This document shows positions 1 through 4,656 of a stretch of DNA of 6,502 bases, piece by piece; positions within the stretch are counted from its first letter, which is position 1; each line of letters begins with the position of its first letter. The notes under the pieces are model-generated. The model was not told where the DNA came from, did no database searches, and worked only from the letters and a program-made list of their open reading frames with translations. Made by a program: the position numbers and the translations under genes. The stretch is from Nanobdellota archaeon (GTDB lineage: Archaea; Nanobdellota; Nanobdellia; Woesearchaeales; GW2011-AR9), in contig JAUYPT010000054.1 in assembly GCA_030695685.1 (NCBI GenBank), positions 1-6,502 of the forward strand, in the 5' to 3' direction.

Positions 1-2
1 CT

Positions 3-53
3 ATTACCCTTCAGGAATTGGCTGGCCGAAGAGAAATAGATTTGGTACTGTAA
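3..53 (+). CDS. 3' end of an upstream gene (partial, unidentified)
   Basis: The window opens inside what is probably the end of a gene. The frame starting at base 3 stays open and reads a plausible C-terminus (ITLQELAGRREIDLVL) before a TAA at 51-53, one base before the next ATG at 55. No archaeal promoter is visible in these 54 bases, so the following gene is probably cotranscribed with this one. A second frame (from base 2) is also open and would end in a TGA at 56-58, overlapping the next start. I prefer the first because its residue pattern looks more like a helical C-terminus. The fragment is too short to identify. Confidence 0.35.
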   Translation: MTLQELAGRREIDLVL

Positions 54-54
54 A

Positions 55-1032
55 ATGACCACTAAAATCACCTTTCAAGGAATAGAAGAATTGAAGAAAC
101 AAGCTCTTACAGGAAATGATGAGAACGCTATTCTTGTTTTAGCTGATGCACTGCAAAGTCAAGGCGATCCCCGTGGCGAATTTTTTGTATTAAATTATCA
201 ATTGGAAAAGAATGCTCATAAATTAAGTCCTAAAGAAAAATCAAACTATCAGCAGGAGCGGAAAAGAGTATTACAACAATTATTCAAGATCGAATCATTA
301 GAAAAAAGATTTAGGCTGCGTAATATTCTCCATGATGGTGATTTGTATGTTGTCGATTGGAGCAAAGAATTGCTGGAAGATGGAGAACACTTGAGGCAGG
401 AAGAATGGCTGCGAGAAACGAAAAATAGCCTCTGGAAGGTTCCATCAGCACCATTGTATTATTCTTCACTTTTGGCGCTGCATGAGGCGAGTGACATTAT
501 CAATCAGGAGTCAATGAGTTACAAGACAGAAGTTGAGAACTACTGTCAAACAATTTATCCAGAGTATTTTGATCCGGCAGTTATTCAAGAATGCCGGCAG
601 ATGCACCGTGATGATTTTCGATTAAGGAGAATGATGACGTCGACAAAATTGATCTATGCACCAAATGAGAGTGTTCTTGCTCTTGACTCTGTCATTCACA
701 ATTCTAAATATGGTGGTTCATTTTCCTTTGTTGGTCCTAATGGTTATCTTGATGATGAAACGTTATCTTTAAACTACAAGATGAAATATATTTTAGGAAC
801 CGATGATTGTCAGGAAATAATCACGGTTTTTCATAATCTTTCAGCTAGATTTCCTTATTTACTAAGGTGCTATGCAAGATCAAATGCTTACTCTGGATAT
901 CCATTATCTTTAGTGACTCTTCCCAGCTTAGATCATCTCTATATAGATACCTATAATGACACTACTGGTAACGTCCGCGGCATCATCGCCCGAAAAGCAC
1001 TCGAATTTAACGAGGAAGAAAATGATCAATAA
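55..1032 (+). CDS. TIGR02996-like N-terminal domain protein with candidate variable C-terminus (A1)
   Basis: This is a 325-residue cytoplasmic-looking protein with no signal peptide or clear membrane segment. Residues about 12-45 match the TIGR02996 repeat-companion pattern, which is known mostly from large bacterial genomes: a helix, then LADALQ, then GDPRGEF (G37-F43). The middle (about 60-285) is not recognised. The end has a hydrophobic block (YLLRCYAR, about 270-277), a strand-rich stretch, then a polar tail (residues 293-306) and a GC-rich stretch encoding VRGIIAR (307-313). A second protein with the same N-terminal signature and a comparable tail lies at 3006-4031, so the two are probably members of one expanded family. 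The middle regions do not align by eye. The ATG at 55 has only a weak ribosome site. Molecular function is unknown; a binding role for the tail is a guess based on DGR targets. Confidence 0.85.
   Translation: MTTKITFQGIEELKKQALTGNDENAILVLADALQSQGDPRGEFFVLNYQLEKNAHKLSPKEKSNYQQERKRVLQQLFKIESLEKRFRLRNILHDGDLYVVDWSKELLEDGEHLRQEEWLRETKNSLWKVPSAPLYYSSLLALHEASDIINQESMSYKTEVENYCQTIYPEYFDPAVIQECRQMHRDDFRLRRMMTSTKLIYAPNESVLALDSVIHNSKYGGSFSFVGPNGYLDDETLSLNYKMKYILGTDDCQEIITVFHNLSARFPYLLRCYARSNAYSGYPLSLVTLPSLDHLYIDTYNDTTGNVRGIIARKALEFNEEENDQ
931..993 (+). other. Candidate variable region (DGR-target-like) at the 3' end of A1
   Basis: The codons for residues 293-306 encode D, H, L, Y, I, D, T, Y, N, D, T, T, G, N, and 13 of the 14 end in C or T. 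The following 25 bases (968-992) contain 17 G or C by hand count, in a generally AT-rich gene, and encode VRGIIAR. A polar stretch of NNY codons followed by a GC-rich block is the layout of a DGR variable region followed by its initiation-of-homing site. It is weaker than the similar tail of the gene at 3006-4031, because Asn and Ser codons are less dominant and no strong stem-loop follows. A 4-bp stem (CTCG 1000-1003, CGAG 1011-1014) is unconvincing. No template copy occurs in this window. Confidence 0.3.
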
Positions 1033-1273
1033 AGACTTAACGGCAATAGTATCTGAATTCCTGACTTCATTTGTTCCTACTACTATCTATAACCATGGAA
1101 AAGACCTCTCCAGCCTGAAATATGAGATCTTGCGGAATATTCCTCTTTTTGCGAGTATTGTTGAGACGGTTGATACCAATAATCTCAAAAGTTTATGGAA
1201 CGGCCTTGTCTGGTACGCTGTATTGACTCCATTAGTCTATGCCCAAAATAGGGTGAGGCATCTTAAATTATAA
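1022..1273 (+). CDS. Small hypothetical protein, possibly membrane-associated
   Basis: This is an 83-residue protein of no family I recognise. I chose the ATG at 1022 because GAGG (1012-1015) sits 6 bases before it as a good Shine-Dalgarno site; an earlier in-frame ATG at 956 would lie far inside the preceding gene and has no such site. It overlaps the end of A1 by 11 bases in another frame, which suggests translational coupling and a shared transcript. The N-terminal two thirds look helical and mixed. Residues about 58-73 (LWNGLVWYAVLTPLVY) form a hydrophobic stretch that could be one membrane segment, with the short basic end (RVRH) then on the cytoplasmic side. It is shorter than known DGR accessory (Avd) proteins and I do not see that fold in it. 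Confidence 0.6.
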   Translation: MINKDLTAIVSEFLTSFVPTTIYNHGKDLSSLKYEILRNIPLFASIVETVDTNNLKSLWNGLVWYAVLTPLVYAQNRVRHLKL

Positions 1274-1274
1274 C

Positions 1275-1358
1275 TACTATTTAGTACTAAAAACAACAAA
1301 AGATTTATAAATAAGCCTACTAAAGAGACACTTACTGGTGATGAATAATCTCAGTAGG
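1275..1358 (+). promoter_or_regulatory. Cluster of TACT/AGTA half-sites around the trmB-like promoter
   Basis: Six copies of TACT or its reverse complement AGTA occur in about 84 bases: TACT at 1275-1278, AGTA 1283-1286, TACT 1285-1288, TACT 1318-1321, TACT 1333-1336 and AGTA 1353-1356. They include a perfect 10-base palindrome (TTAGTACTAA, 1281-1290) just upstream of the TATA box. Downstream is an imperfect inverted repeat (1331-1337 with 1352-1358, one G-T pair) covering the expected transcription start and the AGGA ribosome site of the regulator gene. The halobacterial TrmB operator is built on TACT/GAGTA half-sites, so autoregulation by the adjacent TrmB-family protein is plausible. That link is inferred. 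Confidence 0.4.
1304..1313 (+). promoter_or_regulatory. Archaeal TATA box for the trmB-like operon
   Basis: TTTATAAATA, preceded by an A-rich stretch (ACAAAAGA) in the position of a BRE. Using the box-to-start spacing seen at other promoters in this window, transcription should begin near 1334-1335. That gives the trmB-like mRNA a leader of about 35 bases carrying AGGA (1356-1359), 10 bases before its ATG. The other promoters here predict leaderless mRNAs, so this leader stands out. Confidence 0.75.
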
Positions 1359-1369
1359 AAGATAAAACT

Positions 1370-2161
1370 ATGATCGTACAAATTGATTTTTTAAACAAAC
1401 TCAAGGACTTTGGCTTGAACTCGTATGAGAGCAAGCTGTGGATTGCACTACTGAGCAGAGGAGTATCTACCGCCGGTGAACTATCTGATATTTCTAATGT
1501 TCCAAGGTCACGAGCGTATGATGTTCTGGAATCGTTAGAAAAAAAAGGCTTTATTGTGGTTAAAGTAGGCAAGCCAATCAAGTATCTTGCTGTTCCTCCT
1601 GCTGAAGTTATTGAGCGGGTGAAAAAGAAAGTTGAGGAAGAAGCCGTGCAGCGAAATGAAGTCTTATCTCAATTAAAAGACAGCGATGTTTTAGGAGAAT
1701 TGAATTCTTTGCATACTGAAGGCATAAAATTAATTGATCCTACTGACCGTTCCGGCGCCTTCCGGGGCAGAGCAAAAAGTTATGAGCATCTGATTACAAT
1801 GATTAAGAATGCGCAAAAGAGCATTACGATTATGACCACAAAAGATGGTGCCGAACGAAAAATTAGCGTACTCAGTAATTATTGTAAGAAAGCAGCCCGC
1901 AATGGCGTTGCCATTAAAATCTTTGTTCCAGCGGCAACGAGTAAAGATGTTATTGATGAATTTTCCCATTTTGCAGCTGTTAAGCAGTATAAAAATGATG
2001 ACACTCGGTTCTGTATTGTCGATGGAAAAGAATTATTTTTATTCTTGACCGATGACCAGAAAGTTCACAAGAGTTATGACTGTGCAGTCTGGATAGAAGC
2101 GCCGTATTTTGTGAACTATTTTAACACTCTTTTTGAAAATGAGTGGAAGGGAAGCAAATAG
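1370..2161 (+). CDS. TrmB-family transcriptional regulator (HTH plus PLD-like domain)
   Basis: This 263-residue protein is a DNA-binding regulator of the archaeal TrmB family. Residues about 5-75 form the winged helix-turn-helix: FGLNSYESKLWIALL opens it, the recognition helix is around PRSRAYDVLESLEKKGFI (45-62), and the wing is VVKVGKPIKYLAV (63-75). A charged coiled coil follows (about 78-105), the usual dimer element. The C-terminal part (about 130-260) resembles the phospholipase-D-like effector domain of short TrmB proteins: SITIMTT strand, VAIKIFVP strand, and CIVDGKELFLFL where an HKD motif would lie. No intact HKD motif is seen, so a regulatory rather than catalytic role is likely. 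The larger sugar-binding domain of maltose/trehalose TrmB is absent, so the ligand cannot be guessed. The stop codon abuts the next ATG. The half-site cluster upstream suggests autoregulation. Confidence 0.88.
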   Translation: MIVQIDFLNKLKDFGLNSYESKLWIALLSRGVSTAGELSDISNVPRSRAYDVLESLEKKGFIVVKVGKPIKYLAVPPAEVIERVKKKVEEEAVQRNEVLSQLKDSDVLGELNSLHTEGIKLIDPTDRSGAFRGRAKSYEHLITMIKNAQKSITIMTTKDGAERKISVLSNYCKKAARNGVAIKIFVPAATSKDVIDEFSHFAAVKQYKNDDTRFCIVDGKELFLFLTDDQKVHKSYDCAVWIEAPYFVNYFNTLFENEWKGSK

Positions 2162-2572
2162 ATGACACAGCACCTGAATATTGATGACACTATTTTGGAA
2201 AATTATACTTCCAGCTTAGAACCACGAAGTCTAAGTCAAAGTGGATTAAATCTTTTAATAACGGGAGAACTTCCTTATTCGCCGGAAGAAATGAAACAAG
2301 AATTATCTTATTATTTTAATGATAGTGTCAGCGAGGTTCAAGCTGTCAGCGGCCATATACCTTTAAAGACTTTTTGTGACTTGCTGCAGGGTGCGGATGT
2401 CTCGCTTCGTCTTGCCACCAAAAAAAAGCTGTTCATGTCAATGTATGAAGAAACTTTTGCTCAAATAGCGAAAAGATTTGGAAAGCTGTCCTTCCTGTTG
2501 CATTCGTACAGCCTTAAGAATGTTGACACTTTGCTGCAGTACGCACAATCCAGAGTAAACCCCAAAAGATAG
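2162..2572 (+). CDS. Hypothetical protein cotranscribed with the TrmB-like regulator
   Basis: This is a 136-residue soluble-looking protein that I do not recognise. Its ATG follows the regulator's TAG with no bases between them, and the ribosome site (GGAAGGGA, about 2145-2152) lies inside the end of the regulator gene, so the two are translated from one mRNA. The residues suggest a mostly helical protein: an acidic N-terminus, a segment around PYSPEEMKQELSYYF (39-53), and two further helices ending in LLQYAQSRVNPKR. There are no cysteine clusters, membrane segments or nucleotide-binding motifs. Tight coupling hints at a partner or target of the regulator, but nothing in the sequence shows which. 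Confidence 0.75.
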   Translation: MTQHLNIDDTILENYTSSLEPRSLSQSGLNLLITGELPYSPEEMKQELSYYFNDSVSEVQAVSGHIPLKTFCDLLQGADVSLRLATKKKLFMSMYEETFAQIAKRFGKLSFLLHSYSLKNVDTLLQYAQSRVNPKR

Positions 2573-2582
2573 TTATTTATAT
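2573..2582 (+). promoter_or_regulatory. Probable TATA box of pth2
   Basis: TTATTTATAT lies directly after the preceding stop codon. Its first base is 31 bases before the ATG at 2604, the same spacing as at the promoters of the genes at 3006, 4158 and 5082. It is only 25 bases before the other in-frame ATG at 2598. The spacing therefore favours a leaderless transcript beginning at 2604. Confidence 0.5.
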
Positions 2583-2596
2583 TCCTTTTTTCTTTC
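2583..2596 (+). terminator. Pyrimidine-rich tract, possible terminator of the trmB-like operon
   Basis: An almost pure pyrimidine run containing six consecutive T (2586-2591) follows the gene that ends at 2572. Archaeal RNA polymerase can terminate on T-runs without a hairpin. The same tract lies between the TATA box and start of pth2, so it may simply be initiation-region sequence. Confidence 0.3.
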
Positions 2597-2603
2597 AATG
2601 AAA

Positions 2604-2951
2604 ATGCCCTCATTAAAACAAGTTATTCTTTTGCGCCAGGATTTGAAACTGCCTCTCGGAAAGGCGGCAGCACAGGCCGCTCATGCATCTGTTGATGCTG
2701 TCCTCAAATCTGATAAAAAGATACTTAACGCCTGGAGAGACCAAGGCATGGCTAAGATTGTGGTGAAAGTAAAAGATGAAAAAGAACTGATCTATTATTT
2801 TCAACAGGCGAAAGAAGGGGGCTTAATCGTTTCATTAATTACCGATGCCGGAAGAACGGTAGTTGCGCCAGGAACAAAAACTGCTGTTGCTATTGGCCCG
2901 GATGATGAACAGAAAATCGATGCAGTAACGGGGAAATTGTCATTATATTAA
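2604..2951 (+). CDS. pth2: Peptidyl-tRNA hydrolase, Pth2 type
   Basis: Pth2 cleaves the ester bond of peptidyl-tRNA released from stalled ribosomes, recycling tRNA in the cytoplasm. The 115-residue product has the usual length of archaeal Pth2 and all the family signatures: an opening strand KQVILLRQDL, the GKAAAQAAHAS motif (G19-S29, with the conserved Lys20 and His27), ITDAGRT (79-85, Asp81), and VAPGTKTAVAIGP (87-99). An in-frame ATG two codons upstream (2598) would add Met-Lys. I prefer 2604 because it sits at the leaderless spacing from the TATA box, and neither start has a Shine-Dalgarno site. It appears to be a single-gene transcription unit placed between accessory genes, with nothing odd in the protein. 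Confidence 0.95.
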   Translation: MPSLKQVILLRQDLKLPLGKAAAQAAHASVDAVLKSDKKILNAWRDQGMAKIVVKVKDEKELIYYFQQAKEGGLIVSLITDAGRTVVAPGTKTAVAIGPDDEQKIDAVTGKLSLY

Positions 2952-2953
2952 TA

Positions 2954-2969
2954 GTCACTAAAAAGTGAC
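2954..2969 (+). repeat. Perfect inverted repeat GTCACT-AAAA-AGTGAC
   Basis: Six-base arms (2954-2959 and 2964-2969) are separated by AAAA, right after the pth2 stop and 6 bases before the TATA box at 2976. The position just upstream of the TATA box fits an operator or activator site for the gene at 3006. The alternative is a 3' hairpin of the pth2 mRNA. A short T-run terminator tail is missing, which favours the operator reading slightly. Confidence 0.5.
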
Positions 2970-2975
2970 ATAATA

Positions 2976-2983
2976 TTTATAAA
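2976..2983 (+). promoter_or_regulatory. TATA box of the A2 gene
   Basis: TTTATAAA, with its first base 30 bases before the ATG at 3006, so transcription should start at or next to the start codon (leaderless). No Shine-Dalgarno motif precedes the ATG, which agrees. Confidence 0.75.
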
Positions 2984-3005
2984 CAGGGCTTAATTTAGGC
3001 TTTCT

Positions 3006-4031
3006 ATGGATAAGACATTACAAGAGCTCATTGCTACTGTACAAAAAGATATGCGTGATAACAATAGCTGGAGTGTTCTTGCTGATAAATTATTGGAAGA
3101 CGGCAATCCTCACGGGGAAGCTATCGCGAATGATATTAGCTTTCGAAATGGGAAAATTACAGGAGAAGAAGCTACAGAAGCAAGAACCTTAGTACTTTCC
3201 CAACGGCAGAAAGTGTGGAAACAGTATTTTGATACAGGAGAACAAGTACCTTCTTATTTCATTGAAAACGACCAATTATGGCTAGGCGCTTTTCCTTTGA
3301 AATTTCCGAATGGAAAGAGTAAATTAAATGAGTTAGACGTCGCTTTTGTCACAGAAGAATTTCCGAACTATAAAATCATGCCTCAAACTAATAATTATGC
3401 TTCAAGCGTCTATCAATTGCGAAGACACTGTGAACAAGAAAAAAGTACAACACACCCTACTTTTGTTATTGATGGTAAGACAGTTCATCGCCCTTTCACA
3501 TTTAAAGAGAATATCCAAGCCAGAGTGGAAGATTTCTATACGTTGTACGATGAGAATGGTAAGAAAAGAGATTTGCAAGACAGATTACGTTTATTTAATA
3601 TTTGGCTAGACTCTTGCACTGGCATTGCGTATAAAGCAAATTCTTCGAAATTCAAAATTATTCCACAGTGTGAGCAATTGATCACAATTGATGAAGTATT
3701 TAATGAACAATTTTTACCGATTGATTATGATTCTGTTGATGGTATTCGATTAAATAGAAACGAAGGAACTTATAATCAATTATTAACACCAGAACAAGTG
3801 CTGAATCATCCTGCTTGGTTGGCGGCTGTAGAAGAGAATAAACCACTGCTACAGGAATATATTAATATTGTCTTTTCTCAACGGAAAGGAAAAAATATGG
3901 GCTTCTGGTTGAGAACTAATATTATGGAAGACCACCAGCTGCGGGCTGTGTTCGTTAGTAATCTTAGCAACAACTCTAATGCCAGCGGCAACAGCAATCT
4001 AAGCAGTTACGGTGCCTTCCTCGCTCGGTAG
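3006..4031 (+). CDS. TIGR02996-like N-terminal domain protein with DGR-target-like C-terminus (A2)
   Basis: This is a 341-residue protein with no signal peptide or membrane segment. Residues about 5-42 carry the TIGR02996-like pattern: a helix, VLADKLLEDGNPHGEA (24-39). The middle is not closely recognised, but it includes AFPLKFPNG, RLFNIWLDSCTGIAY (about 193-207) and the helical HPAWLAAVEENKPLLQEY. The last 43 residues read GFWLRT (299-304), LRAVFV (312-317), an Asn/Ser/Gly tail (318-336) and GAFLAR (336-341). A FW-x-RT strand, a hydrophobic strand, a polar loop and a final hydrophobic strand ending in Arg resemble the C-type-lectin/formylglycine-enzyme-like folds used by many DGR targets. 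That comparison is from memory, not from alignment. The gene has its own leaderless promoter and a hairpin just after the stop. The protein at 55-1032 shares its ends but not an obvious middle. Function is unknown; ligand binding through the tail is inferred. Confidence 0.85.
   Translation: MDKTLQELIATVQKDMRDNNSWSVLADKLLEDGNPHGEAIANDISFRNGKITGEEATEARTLVLSQRQKVWKQYFDTGEQVPSYFIENDQLWLGAFPLKFPNGKSKLNELDVAFVTEEFPNYKIMPQTNNYASSVYQLRRHCEQEKSTTHPTFVIDGKTVHRPFTFKENIQARVEDFYTLYDENGKKRDLQDRLRLFNIWLDSCTGIAYKANSSKFKIIPQCEQLITIDEVFNEQFLPIDYDSVDGIRLNRNEGTYNQLLTPEQVLNHPAWLAAVEENKPLLQEYINIVFSQRKGKNMGFWLRTNIMEDHQLRAVFVSNLSNNSNASGNSNLSSYGAFLAR
3957..4031 (+). other. Candidate DGR variable region at the 3' end of A2
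   Basis: Residues 318-336 are encoded by 19 codons, of which 18 end in C or T and 12 are AAY or AGY; two are GGY and one is TAC. In a DGR, adenines of a template rich in AAY codons are randomised, giving exactly AGY, GGY, TAY and leftover AAY. Serine in the tail uses AGY seven times and TCT once, while the rest of the gene mixes the two types about evenly. A GC-rich block follows (4012-4064; 38 of 53 bases are G or C by hand count) in the place of the homing-initiation site. No template repeat or reverse transcriptase is present in the window, so this is a candidate only. Confidence 0.5.
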
Positions 4032-4045
4032 CCCCGTCTGTATAA

Positions 4046-4073
4046 GCGCCGCAGGCGGCGCGCCAAATTTTTT
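4046..4073 (+). terminator. GC-rich hairpin followed by T6 (terminator, or DGR target hairpin)
   Basis: GCGCCG (4046-4051) pairs with CGGCGC (4056-4061) around a CAGG loop. The stem is followed by GCCAAA and six T (4068-4073), ending 14 bases past the T-rich start of the intergenic gap. As a terminator it closes the A2 transcript. Such a GC-rich bacterial-style terminator is unusual beside the T-run endings elsewhere here. A short GC stem with a four-base loop just beyond the stop of the target gene is also the known recognition element in DGR systems, so it may serve both roles. Confidence 0.6.
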
Positions 4074-4126
4074 AATAACTTTATGCTTGCCAACACTCTT
4101 TATGTCTATTCCAAATCCGCAAAACC

Positions 4127-4136
4127 TTTATAAATA
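4127..4136 (+). promoter_or_regulatory. TATA box of the rpl44e-rps27e operon
   Basis: TTTATAAATA, with first base 31 bases before the rpl44e ATG at 4158, predicting a leaderless mRNA. The 50 bases between the upstream T-run and this box show nothing else recognisable. Confidence 0.8.
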
Positions 4137-4157
4137 ACCTCCTTCTCAAGCCTGAAT

Positions 4158-4466
4158 ATGAAGATTCCGAAGGTGGTTAAGCGATTCTGTAAAACGTGTA
4201 AAAAGCATACATTACAAAAAGTGTCGCAGAATAAGAAGAAAATGGCTCGTTCCTTAAGTAAAGGATCAAAAGTGCGCGCCCGATTGAGAGGCCGTGCCCG
4301 CGGTGTCGGAAACTTAGGACGATATTCGAAGCCTGCTGTTACTAAGTTTAAAAGAACTGGTGCAAAAGAGACCAAAAAAACGGATTTCCGGTTTACGTGT
4401 GAAGTCTGTAAGAAAATGTCCTGTCAGCCGTATGGTTTACGGGCAAAACGGGTGGAAATAGTTTAA
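4158..4466 (+). CDS. rpl44e: Large ribosomal subunit protein eL42 (L44e)
   Basis: This is a zinc-binding protein of the 50S subunit near the tRNA exit site, found in Archaea and eukaryotes. The 102-residue product begins MKIPK and has the family features: a CxxC pair near the start (C11, C14: RFCKTCKKHT), a strongly basic middle (RARLRGRARGVGNLGRYSKPA, about 40-60), and a second pair (C81, C84: FTCEVCKK), which together form the zinc site. Length is close to the family norm. One base separates its stop from the rps27e start, giving a tight two-gene operon that is conserved across Archaea. The start is set by the leaderless spacing from the TATA box. Confidence 0.97.
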   Translation: MKIPKVVKRFCKTCKKHTLQKVSQNKKKMARSLSKGSKVRARLRGRARGVGNLGRYSKPAVTKFKRTGAKETKKTDFRFTCEVCKKMSCQPYGLRAKRVEIV

Positions 4467-4467
4467 G

Positions 4468-4647
4468 ATGGAAAAAGTTACCAAAAGCAAATTTATTAAA
4501 GTACGCTGCTCTAAATGCAAAAATGAACAAATTATATTTGGCAATGCCAGTAATGTTGTTCTTTGTTTAGTCTGTGCTAAAGAGCTTGCTCATCCTACCG
4601 GCGGCAAATCGAAAATCTCGGGCCGAGTGTTAGAAGTTCTTGAATAA
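4468..4647 (+). CDS. rps27e: Small ribosomal subunit protein eS27
   Basis: This is a 59-residue zinc-ribbon protein of the 30S subunit. It has CxxC at C14/C17 (VRCSKCKNE) and CxxC at C33/C36 (LCLVCAKEL), followed by the typical archaeal ending HPTGGKSKI then a short strand (GRVLEVLE). It starts one base after the rpl44e stop and uses the GGTGG-containing end of that gene (4451-4455) as a possible ribosome site. Length and zinc motifs match archaeal S27e. It is normally followed by the aIF2-alpha gene; here another gene comes between. Confidence 0.96.
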   Translation: MEKVTKSKFIKVRCSKCKNEQIIFGNASNVVLCLVCAKELAHPTGGKSKISGRVLEVLE

Positions 4648-4656
4648 TTTTGTACA

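Noticed and set aside
956..1021. Longer version of the small gene beginning at an ATG at 956.
   Set aside because: It would overlap A1 by 77 bases and lacks a ribosome site, while the ATG at 1022 has GAGG at the right distance.
1338..1344. GTGATGA, a perfect box C sequence that might start a C/D guide RNA.
   Set aside because: No D box (CTGA) occurs at the usual 50-60 base distance, and no C'/D' pair is seen. The first plausible CTGA lies over 100 bases on, inside the regulator gene.
4057..4064. The 8-base palindrome GGCGCGCC as a separate restriction-type or protein-binding site.
   Set aside because: It overlaps the 3' arm of the GC-rich hairpin and is explained by that structure and the local GC richness.
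4106..4375. Opposite-strand reading frame across the start of rpl44e.
   Set aside because: It overlaps a well-identified ribosomal protein gene and its promoter, and its residues look like a reverse-strand reading of basic-rich coding sequence.
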